A stretch of 29,599 nt of DNA from the IMG/VR virus record IMGVR_UViG_3300029448_000147, positions 2,618 to 32,216 of that record; one strand, given 5' to 3'. How positions within the stretch are numbered: the stretch's first letter is position 1; every line of letters starts with the position of its first letter. The notes below the pieces were generated by a model, which worked only from the letters and a program-made list of their open reading frames with translations, searched no databases and had not been told where the DNA came from. A program made the position numbers and the translations under genes. The DNA comes from a virus. Shown here piece after piece: positions 7,160 to 14,575 of this stretch.

Positions 7160-8036
7160 AATAAAAATTCTTAAAATCAACAGATTCTTTCACACTCATG
7201 ATCTTTCTATTAGTCATTAGTTCAAAGAATGTTTTTGATTCTATGTTGTCAAGTTTATTAAAATCTGCTTTTATATCTCCCCAAACAGGTCTGTAGTAAA
7301 ATACTTTATTACCCGGTATTGATAATATTTGACCTGTAGTTACCATTATACTTTTACCATGAGTATCTGAAGTTCTAAAAGGATTCATTTGAGGGTTTTT
7401 ATTATCTGTATTACCTAATATTCTTAATAAATCTTCCGGCTCTTTAACAGTTTTCATTAGTTTGTATGTAACATCATATCTTGACTCAGATGATTTTCTA
7501 CTCAATATCATTCTTTCATCATCGGATACAATAGGATATCCAGCATTCTTAAAGTGTATACCATGATTAGTCCTCACATAATCTTTACTCTTTTTTAACT
7601 CAGTTAGATTATATTCATAATCTTTGTCAACATCAATGTAAGAAGGTGCCTCGATTAATACAGCCTTATCTTTTGAAAAAACTAAAGAAAATCCTTCCAT
7701 CTCACTATCAATTAATGATTTAACAGCTTTATCAACACTTTTTTCTAACAGTGCCTTTCTTATGTTTTTTCCACCAGGACTATAAAACACATCACCTGGC
7801 TCTCTTAATTTAGCTTCCTTTTCATCTTTTTTTACCTTGAGAGTCGTATTAAGAATAGCAATACCATATTCATTAACACCTTCAGTCCATTTAGTCTCTT
7901 CATCCCAGAACATACAACGCTCGGTTCCCATACGAAATGACTTCTTGATATGAATAGTTGGCTTGTAACTTCTGTCCCTATTTTTTGCGGCCACCCATCC
8001 TAAATCATTAAAGTATTTAACTGCTAATACACACAT
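7143..8036 (-). CDS. Ntn-hydrolase-like enzyme (choloylglycine hydrolase / acyltransferase type)
   Basis: A 297-residue protein with Met1-Cys2 at the N terminus; Met removal would expose Cys2 as the nucleophile, as in N-terminal-nucleophile hydrolases that cut linear amides (bile salt hydrolase, penicillin V acylase and acyl-CoA:penicillin acyltransferase relatives). Supporting motifs are KNRDRSY (18-24; family GRNxDxx), EGVNEYGIAILN (52-63; family DGxNExGLA) and VRTNH (154-158; family TNH). Length fits the family (~310-350). There is no signal peptide, so it should act in the cytoplasm. The substrate is unknown; N-acyl amides such as quorum signals, lipopeptides or acylated amino acids are possibilities. 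It is transcribed away from the acidic membrane protein, from a shared palindromic late promoter. Confidence 0.7.
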   Translation of the reverse strand: MCVLAVKYFNDLGWVAAKNRDRSYKPTIHIKKSFRMGTERCMFWDEETKWTEGVNEYGIAILNTTLKVKKDEKEAKLREPGDVFYSPGGKNIRKALLEKSVDKAVKSLIDSEMEGFSLVFSKDKAVLIEAPSYIDVDKDYEYNLTELKKSKDYVRTNHGIHFKNAGYPIVSDDERMILSRKSSESRYDVTYKLMKTVKEPEDLLRILGNTDNKNPQMNPFRTSDTHGKSIMVTTGQILSIPGNKVFYYRPVWGDIKADFNKLDNIESKTFFELMTNRKIMSVKESVDFKNFYSTLHS

Positions 8037-8051
8037 TTATTAGATTCCCCT

Positions 8052-8078
8052 TGTAAATAGTATCGAGGTGTATTTACA
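8052..8078. promoter_or_regulatory. Divergent palindromic late promoter pair
   Basis: TGTAAATA (8052-8059, plus) and its exact complement TATTTACA (8071-8078, reading TGTAAATA on minus) flank an 11-base spacer containing GAGGTG, the ribosome site of the plus gene. Each arm is one base from the T4 late consensus TATAAATA. The plus arm ends 19 bases before ATG 8079; the minus arm reads toward the Ntn-hydrolase start at 8036. Confidence 0.5.
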
Positions 8079-9194
8079 ATGGCAGACGACAAGAAAAAGC
8101 AAATCAATCTAGAAAAAGCAACTAGAATCATAGAAGAGACTTGTGATCCTGAAATCATCGAGGATGATGATTTACTCACCGAAGACGAAAAGTATATAAG
8201 AGAGTCTGCATGGCTATTATTACAAGAGCTAGAAGGTGGAGGAGATGACGAGGATGAGGATGAAGAAGAGGATGAAGATTCTGAAGAAAGTTCAGACGAT
8301 TCCTCCGATACGTCATCAACTACAACCGAATCAGGCTCAGAAACATCTACCATATCAGATATAGTTGCTGAACAGGGTGTATCAACTGTAGGCACAGTAC
8401 TAGGTGCGGCCGGAATCATAGCAATGTCATCTGCACTATATTTTCAAGGAACAGCAGTTGTAGACAATGCAGTACCACTTTATGATGATATAAACTTTCA
8501 AGTTGAAAATATAATGGAACAAGAAGCTATGAATATGGCTATGAATATGGCTGTTGATCAACAAATACAACAAATGTCAGAACAGCCTGTAGTCGCATCT
8601 GAAGTTGATGAGTCTGAAGAAGAAGAAAAACCTAAGAAGAAAAGTTTTTTGAAAAAACTCTTTGGTGATGATGACGAAGAGGAAGAAGACGAAGATGCTG
8701 AAGACGATGAGGAAGAAGATACAGAGGATGAATCTGAAGAGGGAGAAAAAGAAGAGAAGCCCAAAAAGAAAGGCTTTTTAAAGAAACTATTTAGTGGTGA
8801 AGAACAAGAAGAGGAAGAAGATACAGAGGAAGAATCTGAAGAATTTACCGAGACTAAAGAGATAAAAGAAGAAAAATCAGTCAAAAAGGAAGATTCCGAA
8901 ACAGACCGTTCACCTAGTACAGAACTTAAAGGTCAAGATTTAGATGAAGTATCCGAGTTGGTAACAGATGAGTCTTTAGAAGAGGCGGGTGTATCAAGAG
9001 ATGAGTTCAACAAGGCACTACTCAGTTTTATTAAACAAGGAAATGAAAATCCTTTTCAGGAACCAGAAATTATGCGAGAGACTACAACAATCAATGAACA
9101 AATAGAACAAATAGAACAAATTGATTTGAGAGATACATTTGGACCAGGTTCACCTGGACATATCTACGAAGAAAGCGAGGCGACACCGATATGA
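8079..9194 (+). CDS. Extremely acidic membrane-anchored protein with two KPKKKxFLKKLF repeats
   Basis: I do not recognise a family. The 371-residue protein has a helical N-terminal part (1-52), an Asp/Glu/Ser tract (55-90), a hydrophobic segment (about 100-123) that could cross a membrane, a Met/Gln-rich segment, then a block in which two copies of the basic amphipathic motif KPKKK[S/G]FLKKLF (184-195 and 227-238) are each followed by long Asp/Glu runs. The C-terminal part (280-371) is normal in composition and predicted helical, with LEE before Ala at 300-303, a potential gp21 cleavage site. Alternating strong positive and negative blocks suggest binding to membrane, to nucleic acid, or to itself. 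It is followed by a 63-residue membrane gene overlapping at ATGA. Late-type promoter upstream. GAGGTG serves as ribosome site. Confidence 0.75.
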   Translation: MADDKKKQINLEKATRIIEETCDPEIIEDDDLLTEDEKYIRESAWLLLQELEGGGDDEDEDEEEDEDSEESSDDSSDTSSTTTESGSETSTISDIVAEQGVSTVGTVLGAAGIIAMSSALYFQGTAVVDNAVPLYDDINFQVENIMEQEAMNMAMNMAVDQQIQQMSEQPVVASEVDESEEEEKPKKKSFLKKLFGDDDEEEEDEDAEDDEEEDTEDESEEGEKEEKPKKKGFLKKLFSGEEQEEEEDTEEESEEFTETKEIKEEKSVKKEDSETDRSPSTELKGQDLDEVSELVTDESLEEAGVSRDEFNKALLSFIKQGNENPFQEPEIMRETTTINEQIEQIEQIDLRDTFGPGSPGHIYEESEATPI

Positions 9195-9382
9195 TTAAAG
9201 CACTTTTGGAATTAGATTGGAGTTCACTTGACCAAGGCCAGCTAATAAACTTTGGAGTTGCTTTATTGGGTATTGGTGCAACTCTTACAATGCTTATACC
9301 ACCCGACTCTAGACTAGGTAAAATTATAGCGGCCATAAATGAATCTTTATCTTTTTGGAAAAAACTTAAAGGTAAAAAATAA
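9191..9382 (+). CDS. Small membrane protein, 63 aa
   Basis: One hydrophobic helix (about 19-37, rich in Gly, Leu and Ala) is followed by a short amphipathic helix and a basic tail ending SFWKKLKGKK. Start and previous stop overlap as ATGA, so translation is probably coupled to the acidic protein. The tail resembles the SFLKKLF motif repeated in that neighbour, suggesting that the two act together. The size and one membrane helix would also fit a holin or antiholin, but no lysozyme gene is adjacent. Function unknown. Confidence 0.7.
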   Translation: MIKALLELDWSSLDQGQLINFGVALLGIGATLTMLIPPDSRLGKIIAAINESLSFWKKLKGKK

Positions 9383-9402
9383 ATTAAAAACAGGAGAAAA
9401 AA

Positions 9403-10092
9403 ATGAAAAAATTACTTATTACTCTACTTATCACAGCAACTTCTGCTCATGGTGCCATTATACTTAATGATGCATCATTTAATTCACAATCGCAACAATG
9501 GGTTTATGACATAACTGCTTCTTTTGAAGATGATAAATTTGTTGAAGGTTGGCCAAACCCTGAGTATACTTCGTACTATGAAACATTTACTATTTCATCT
9601 ACAGAAGGCGGAGATTATATATTTGATAATTATGGCAGTAATCTTTCAAAAGATGGTAATCCAATTTATGATACTCAGCTTTTAATATATGAGACAATGC
9701 CAACAAATATATTATTTCACGCACCTTGGGCGTTTCTTAATAAGGAGGGTGATGGTTTTGGGCCAGGCACCGATAAAACTCTTGATGACTTAAATTCAAC
9801 ACGAGAATTGCTAGTAGATATTAACGGAAATCCTATTGAGCCAATTATTGATGTATCACCTACCGGATTCCAAACTGGTGCCTTTTACGGAACAATCACT
9901 CTTGAGGCAGATACAGAATATATAGTAGCTATTTCATCTTTTGAAGGTGGATATGGTTCGGTTGATTTTATGGCAATGGGTGATAGTCAACTAAATATTA
10001 ATAATACTATACCAGAGCCTGCTACGGTTGGTCTTCTTGGTGTTGGTGCTATGGCTCTTTCTATCGTCAGAAGAAGATCAAACCAGACCTAA
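9403..10092 (+). CDS. Secreted protein with PEP-CTERM sorting signal
   Basis: A 229-residue exported protein. Residues 1-17 form a signal peptide (MKKLLITLLITATSAHG), with likely cleavage near 17/18. The mature body (18-198) is acidic and rich in Tyr, Thr, Gly and Asn, looks like beta structure, and lacks cysteine. The C terminus has the full PEP-CTERM layout: IPEP (203-206), a hydrophobic helix with LLGVGAMALS (211-220) and a basic RRR end (223-225). In bacteria this tail is cut by exosortase (EpsH/XrtA family) and the protein goes to the cell surface, often with exopolysaccharide. AGGAG precedes the ATG by 7 bases. It ends a three-gene block with two membrane proteins. A role on the host surface during infection is inferred; no exosortase gene is in the window. 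Confidence 0.8.
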   Translation: MKKLLITLLITATSAHGAIILNDASFNSQSQQWVYDITASFEDDKFVEGWPNPEYTSYYETFTISSTEGGDYIFDNYGSNLSKDGNPIYDTQLLIYETMPTNILFHAPWAFLNKEGDGFGPGTDKTLDDLNSTRELLVDINGNPIEPIIDVSPTGFQTGAFYGTITLEADTEYIVAISSFEGGYGSVDFMAMGDSQLNINNTIPEPATVGLLGVGAMALSIVRRRSNQT

Positions 10093-10112
10093 ATATAAAA
10101 CGAATAATAATC

Positions 10113-10184
10113 AGTAACAAAGATAGTTATGGTTGATACAAAATCCTTCTAAGGAAAGTAAATACCATAACTATCTTACTTACT
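10113..10184 (+). other. Long stem-loop just before a ribosome binding site
   Basis: Bases 10120-10133 and 10164-10177 are perfect 14-base inverted arms (AAGATAGTTATGGT with its complement). Outside a 2x2 internal loop, AGTAA (10113-10117) pairs with TTACT (10180-10184), giving 19 pairs in all. The 30-base loop holds a small CCTT/AAGG hairpin. There is no T-tract, so it is not a typical terminator. The structure ends one base before the AGGAG of the gene at 10196. CCTAAATA (10088-10095), a possible late promoter, lies upstream, so the stem would be in the leader RNA. Confidence 0.7.
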
Positions 10185-10195
10185 AGGAGTTAATT

Positions 10196-11452
10196 ATGAG
10201 CGAATTTAAAAACGAGTTTAGAAAACTACAAGAAGCCTACTTCGTTGGAATGGAAGAACTAGATGTTGGACAAGCACTTAACCCAAAAACAATAAAACTT
10301 CCAGAGGGTTTCATTCAATTACCCAGTATAAGTTACGCAATAGATCCTGAATCTAACCCTATGTGTGTTTATAGAATGTCAAGAACAACAGAACCATACA
10401 TTGATCTAGGAAGCAAAACACCTATTGTTGACTTCTTCCTAAAAGAATATCCTTCAAACTCACTATACGCCTTAGCAAGCTCCGATGATTCTAAAAAGAT
10501 AGATGAATATTTAGATTTAGCAATGGCTACAGGTTCTGGTGAAGCAGAGGAAGTTTCAGAGGACTTACTTCAAAAACCAGAAGAAAACAATGTTTCAGAC
10601 GTAACAGTTGAGCCTGTTAAAACAGTTGCAGAAGAAGATGAAGAGTTAATTAATGACGAAACGGAACTTGATGAAAGTAAGATGAAAGAGCTTCATGGTT
10701 ATATTGATGACGGTCTTTCAGCAGATCAGATAGCAAAGAAAATGAAGCTAGATGTTAAAACAATCAAAGCACTTATGAAAGAAGCTAAACTTGAAGAAGC
10801 ATCTTTGAACAAAACGGAAAAACTGCCTTTGACACCCGCCGAGAAAAAAATTATCGGTAATACGGGAGTTTATAAAGAGAAATATAAACTCGACCGAACA
10901 CAGTCAATGTACAGAGCGTCAAAAACAGCATTCTCAATGCCTTTTACTGGAAAAGAAGACTTGACAAAACTCAAAAAACTCGTTAGAGGAATTAAAGAAT
11001 CAACTGAACTAGAAGAAGCTAATACTGATAAGTACATGTGGAAAGACATCAATAAAGCATTGATGGCCGCTGGTGTTAATCCTCGGACAATTATGAAAGT
11101 GACTGCCGCCTTAAGAGGTAAAGCAATCAAAGAAGTCAACGAAGCAAAAGGTGGTAAAAGAATTGCTAATAAGAAAATGAAAATTAAAAATGTTAGCGAT
11201 CTAAAACATTATATTGTTAGAAACTACTCAATCACAGGTAAAGACAAAAAAGATCCTGATGAGCTGAGAACCTCTGATGAGATAATGCAAGCACCATCTT
11301 GGAACGATGTAAAAGATATTCTTAAAAAGAATATGTTTGATAAGAAAGAAATGGACAATCTATATAATGATCTAATCAACTATCAGCTTGAAAATGCTAA
11401 ACAGTTTTTAGGTGTTGAAGAATACGAAATGAAAGACGAAGACAATGACTAA
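10196..11452 (+). CDS. Probable internal head protein with capsid-targeting leader, 418 aa
   Basis: I do not recognise the body. The N terminus reads MSEFKNEFRKLQE followed by Ala, which matches the T4 arrangement of a short capsid-targeting peptide ending in a gp21 cleavage site ([L/I]-x-E before A/G); cleavage would fall after E13. Two more potential sites, LEE before Ala, lie at 199-202 and 272-275. Residues ~163-201 (ELHGYIDDGLSADQIAKKMK and on) look like a helix-turn-helix of the kind found in phage structural proteins. The middle is acidic and the C-terminal ~200 residues are basic, as expected of a DNA-contacting core protein. The ATG is preceded by TAGGAG right after a long stem-loop. 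The next gene overlaps by 8 bases. Confidence 0.7.
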   Translation: MSEFKNEFRKLQEAYFVGMEELDVGQALNPKTIKLPEGFIQLPSISYAIDPESNPMCVYRMSRTTEPYIDLGSKTPIVDFFLKEYPSNSLYALASSDDSKKIDEYLDLAMATGSGEAEEVSEDLLQKPEENNVSDVTVEPVKTVAEEDEELINDETELDESKMKELHGYIDDGLSADQIAKKMKLDVKTIKALMKEAKLEEASLNKTEKLPLTPAEKKIIGNTGVYKEKYKLDRTQSMYRASKTAFSMPFTGKEDLTKLKKLVRGIKESTELEEANTDKYMWKDINKALMAAGVNPRTIMKVTAALRGKAIKEVNEAKGGKRIANKKMKIKNVSDLKHYIVRNYSITGKDKKDPDELRTSDEIMQAPSWNDVKDILKKNMFDKKEMDNLYNDLINYQLENAKQFLGVEEYEMKDEDND

Positions 11453-12023
11453 CAAATATAAATATTCTGTAAAATATTCATCGATTGAAGAAGCTGTAGG
11501 TGAAGTTTTAAATTTTAAAGAAGATGGTCATCAGGACATTGCCTCTGTTAAAACACAAATTGAAATAGCAATGTCAGCTTTAACAAAAATGGGTGTTGCT
11601 ATTGACGAACTTCCAGAAGAAGCAGATTTACCAACTTGGTGGACTAACAAAGTTGCAATCGCTGTAAGTAAGTTAGACGGAATGGCAGACTATATCGATG
11701 CTAAGAATCAAGTATCAGTTATGGATGATGAGAATGATGTAACAGACTTAGATGAAAATGCTTCTATGTCATCTATCAATGATTTAATTCAAGATATTAA
11801 AAGTAAAACTATTGTGTACGCAGATGTCTCACAAGGCTCAAATAAAGGACATAAGTTTTATTTAAAAGGTGTACCTGAAATAAGCAGAGGTGATATATTA
11901 ATCAGAATGGATTCAGATAAAAGTCAATTCATTCATATCAAGATAAACGAAATTCAAGATATTAGAACAACCAAAAGCATTGCAGGAAAAAACAAAGCAG
12001 TATCTATAACTTTAAAGAAATAA
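11445..12023 (+). CDS. Hypothetical phage protein with PTWWTNKV domain, 192 aa
   Basis: Begins 8 bases inside the preceding gene, so it is in the same operon. Residues ~32-90 are helical and include ELPEEADLPTWWTNKV and then ISKLDGMADYID-like sequence (AVSKLDGMADYID), a pattern I associate with short helical domains in structural proteins of marine T4-like phages (DLPxWxxxKxxxAxxxLDxxxxYL). The C-terminal part (about 120-192) is beta-rich (KTIVYADVSQGS, GHKFYLKGV, SQFIHIKINEI). No cleavage leader like that of its two neighbours is seen. Probably a late virion-associated protein; its role is unknown. Confidence 0.65.
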   Translation: MTNKYKYSVKYSSIEEAVGEVLNFKEDGHQDIASVKTQIEIAMSALTKMGVAIDELPEEADLPTWWTNKVAIAVSKLDGMADYIDAKNQVSVMDDENDVTDLDENASMSSINDLIQDIKSKTIVYADVSQGSNKGHKFYLKGVPEISRGDILIRMDSDKSQFIHIKINEIQDIRTTKSIAGKNKAVSITLKK

Positions 12024-12032
12024 GGAAAACAA

Positions 12033-12869
12033 ATGTCTGACTTTAGAAAAATTCAAGAAGCTTACAATTCCATTCAAGAAGAAGTCATCGATGAAATATT
12101 AGTAGGTGGTAAAAAATTAACCTCCAAAGAAATTGTTAAGAAGATCAAGAAAAACAGAAGCAAGCTACCCACACTAAAAGATTTTGAACCAATATTTGCA
12201 AAATTTTCACCCAGTGAATTACACAGTCGTGATGATTTAGAAGGTATGTTACCTGACTATGTAAATAGTGCAGAGATAGGTGCCTTATATACTGAAGGTG
12301 AAGAAATCACCGAAGTCGTCATAGGAAAAAAGTATAAATTAACTGACGAAACTATAAAACATAAGGGTAAAACTTTATACAGAATCGAAGCTGTTAGTAA
12401 TATTGGTAAGCTTGTAAAAGCCGGAACCAAAGGCGGTTTCATTGAATCAGAAAAGAACCTATCTCAAAGAGGTAATTGTTTTGTTCACGACAATGCAAAA
12501 GTTTATGGTAAAGCCCAAGTTGCTGACAATGCACAGGTTTTTGGCGAATCCGAAATTTATGATAATGCTAAAGTTTACGGCAATTCTTTAGTTGATAAAA
12601 ACGTAAAGATTTACGGCAACTCTCAGGTTTATGGCAAAGCAACAGTTGTTGATGATGCTGAGGTTTTCGATAAAGCTAAAATTTACGATAACAGTAGGGT
12701 TGGTGAATCTGCAAAGATTTATGGTAATGCGAAGATTTATGGTAACTCACATATTTACAACAGTGCAAGTATTTATGGTAATGCTGAGGTTTATGGGGCC
12801 GCAAAGGTTTCGGGCAGAATGAAAGTTTCTGGCAATACTAAATATTCTGGTGTACAAGATATTTTCTAA
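12033..12869 (+). CDS. Left-handed beta-helix (hexapeptide repeat) protein with capsid-targeting leader
   Basis: The 278-residue protein has three parts. Residues 1-9 (MSDFRKIQE, then Ala) repeat the leader and [L/I]QE cleavage site seen at the start of the gene at 10196. Residues ~10-95 are helical and charged. Residues 101-145 (YKLTDETIKHKGKTLYRIEA, then GGFIESEKNLS) form the cap that in many phage and bacterial proteins precedes a hexapeptide beta-helix, and 148-273 are the helix itself, with some twenty six-residue units of the type AKVYGN. Such folds serve as trimeric enzymes or as rigid structural and adhesin rods. No acyltransferase histidine is evident, so a structural role is likelier. 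AAGGAA ribosome site. It ends the operon. Confidence 0.75.
   Translation: MSDFRKIQEAYNSIQEEVIDEILVGGKKLTSKEIVKKIKKNRSKLPTLKDFEPIFAKFSPSELHSRDDLEGMLPDYVNSAEIGALYTEGEEITEVVIGKKYKLTDETIKHKGKTLYRIEAVSNIGKLVKAGTKGGFIESEKNLSQRGNCFVHDNAKVYGKAQVADNAQVFGESEIYDNAKVYGNSLVDKNVKIYGNSQVYGKATVVDDAEVFDKAKIYDNSRVGESAKIYGNAKIYGNSHIYNSASIYGNAEVYGAAKVSGRMKVSGNTKYSGVQDIF
12474..12851 (+). repeat. Coding repeat of 18 bases (hexapeptide beta-helix)
   Basis: About twenty degenerate 18-base units within the beta-helix gene, recurring as variants of aaagtttatggtaatgct. The period matches the six-residue coil strand, so this is protein structure, not a DNA-level element. Confidence 0.75.
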
Positions 12870-12941
12870 TTAGTAGGTAAAGAAATGTTGTTCGTAAAAA
12901 ACTAGGTATACAAACTCTACAGGAATAAGTATATTTTAATA

Positions 12942-12949
12942 TATAAATA
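12942..12949 (+). promoter_or_regulatory. T4-type late promoter before the 118-aa gene
   Basis: Exact TATAAATA, 56 bases before the ATG at 13005, in a 135-base non-coding gap. A TATAAT (12964-12969) follows. Near the ribosome site, AGTATAGTTAAAAGGAG resembles AGTATAGTTAAGGAG ahead of the sigma gene. Confidence 0.5.
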
Positions 12950-13004
12950 AACAAGTTGATAAGTATAATAGAACATAAGTTTAGTATAGTTAAAAGGAGT
13001 TTAC

Positions 13005-13361
13005 ATGTTCTTGGATAAAGAGTCGTTAAATAAACTATTAGTAAGTAAGTATTCAATCGTTGTCGTAGGTAAACTACAAGACACCGACAGAAAAGTAATC
13101 AAACACCTCCTAAATCTTTATAGTGATACAAAGAATTATGTAGGTGAATCTAATATCGATGGATATTTCTTCAAAGACATGTCAAAAGGACTCAGAAGCC
13201 TATATGATGTAGAAGATAATACATGTATTATGTTTTTTAAAAATGGGTTTCTTGAACACAAGAGACAAGGTAGTCAAGTATTATTTGGTAATCTAAAAAA
13301 CTTAAATAATATAATTAAAGGCTTTTTAGAAATTAGATTACCAAAGTATGAGAGAATTTAA
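13005..13361 (+). CDS. Small alpha/beta protein, 118 aa, possibly thioredoxin-like
   Basis: Alternating strands and helices: YSIVVVGKL (16-24), an helix with DTDRKVIKHLLNLY, DGYFFKD, then DNTCIMFFKNGFLEHKRQGS (about 71-90), which has the shape of the thioredoxin strand pair after cis-Pro (xxxxFxNGxxxxxxxG), followed by a final helix. No CxxC motif is present, so it would not be a redox enzyme. The fold suggestion is weak. AGGAG precedes the ATG. It is the first gene of an operon running into two glycosyltransferases. Confidence 0.6.
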   Translation: MFLDKESLNKLLVSKYSIVVVGKLQDTDRKVIKHLLNLYSDTKNYVGESNIDGYFFKDMSKGLRSLYDVEDNTCIMFFKNGFLEHKRQGSQVLFGNLKNLNNIIKGFLEIRLPKYERI

Positions 13362-13369
13362 GGAGAACT

Positions 13370-14575
13370 ATGTCTGAAAAACCTTTTGTAGCAGTAAACT
13401 TTCCAGCGGATAACTCCGGCTGTTATTTTTATAGAATGTTAGCACCCAAACTTACGGTACAATCGGTGATAAACAATGTAACTTTTACAGAAACCAGTAG
13501 ATTCATTGCCGATCCTGAATGGTTTCAAGATGTTAATCTATGTCACATGCAAAGACAGGTTAATGATCCTCAGTGTGATTATTATACAAGATTTATTGTT
13601 CCTTTAGGACAGAGAAACGGAATGTGGATTGTCTACAATGTAGACGATGCTGTTGGTATGGACGATATACCTAAATACAACTCTGCCTGGGAAGCTTATC
13701 AAGATCCTAAGTTGATGCAGAACATCTCAACCATGATGCAACAGTCTGACTTTGTACTTGTTACTACAGACTATCTTAAAGACTATTATGTTAGAAAGTT
13801 TGGTGTAAAAGAAGACAATGTACTTGTAATACCTAATTATCTTCCTAAATGGTGGATGGGTCAGTATTATGATCTTGGTAAAATATTAGTAAATTATGAT
13901 AAGAATAAAAAGAAACCTAGATTAGGAATTATTGCAAGTAGTACACACTACGATCTACATGGTAAAAATAATTTTGTTGACGACTTTACCGAGATGATTC
14001 CTTTTGTTAAGAAAACAGTTAACAAATATCAATGGGTATTTGTAGGTTGCATACCTAATGCACTACAAGATGAATTGAATGCAGGAAAGATAGAACTCGT
14101 AGGTGGTTCTAATATTATGAACTATCCAGATGTGATAGGTAACATAAATTGTCAAGCTATTATTCAACCTTTATTAAATAATGAATTTAACAGATGTAAA
14201 TCTAATATTAAATTCTTAGAAGCTTGTGCAATCGGTACACCACTTATTGCTCAGAGAATAAACATATACGAACCTTACACCGATCTATTGTTTGACGATA
14301 TGGATGAACTACAGCAAAAGCTAGATATGGTTTTAGGTAGTAAAGATAAATTTAAATCTATCGTCAAGAAACAGAAAAAAGAACTAGATAGTGGTAGAAA
14401 CGGTAGAGGTTGGTGGTTAGAAAACCCTGCAAATCTAGAAGACTGGGCACAGTTTTATCGATTAACTAAGAAATGTTTAAATGTAGATTTGAATATGATT
14501 CTTCAACACGAACAACAAGAAAATCAACAGGAAGAACAGGAAGATATTGCAAAAGATTTGGAGATAATTAGATGA
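13370..14575 (+). CDS. GT-B glycosyltransferase
   Basis: A 401-residue two-domain enzyme expected to transfer a sugar from a nucleotide donor. The C-terminal Rossmann half carries the donor-site signature: NRCKSNIKFLEACAIGTPLIA (about 274-294), matching the KxxxKxxExxAxGxP pattern of GT4-like families. The N-terminal half has VNFPADNSGCYFYR, typical of phage homologues with an SGxxxYR loop. The last ~35 residues are Gln/Glu-rich and look like an added tail. AAGGAG lies 6 bases before the ATG. The stop overlaps the next start (ATGA), so the two transferases probably act on the same glycan. The acceptor is unknown. Confidence 0.8.
   Translation: MSEKPFVAVNFPADNSGCYFYRMLAPKLTVQSVINNVTFTETSRFIADPEWFQDVNLCHMQRQVNDPQCDYYTRFIVPLGQRNGMWIVYNVDDAVGMDDIPKYNSAWEAYQDPKLMQNISTMMQQSDFVLVTTDYLKDYYVRKFGVKEDNVLVIPNYLPKWWMGQYYDLGKILVNYDKNKKKPRLGIIASSTHYDLHGKNNFVDDFTEMIPFVKKTVNKYQWVFVGCIPNALQDELNAGKIELVGGSNIMNYPDVIGNINCQAIIQPLLNNEFNRCKSNIKFLEACAIGTPLIAQRINIYEPYTDLLFDDMDELQQKLDMVLGSKDKFKSIVKKQKKELDSGRNGRGWWLENPANLEDWAQFYRLTKKCLNVDLNMILQHEQQENQQEEQEDIAKDLEIIR

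Noticed and set aside
8024-8884. Minus-strand poly-Ser frames at 8024-8419 and 8558-8884
   Set aside because: They are the complement of Asp/Glu-rich codons in the real acidic gene; low complexity, no ribosome site.
12631-12822. 63-residue plus-strand frame inside the beta-helix gene
   Set aside because: Out-of-frame shadow made by the repeats; no start site.
12474-12851. Regular repeats resembling a direct-repeat array
   Set aside because: The 18-base period is in frame and encodes hexapeptide coils; there are no unique spacers, so it is not a CRISPR or integration array.
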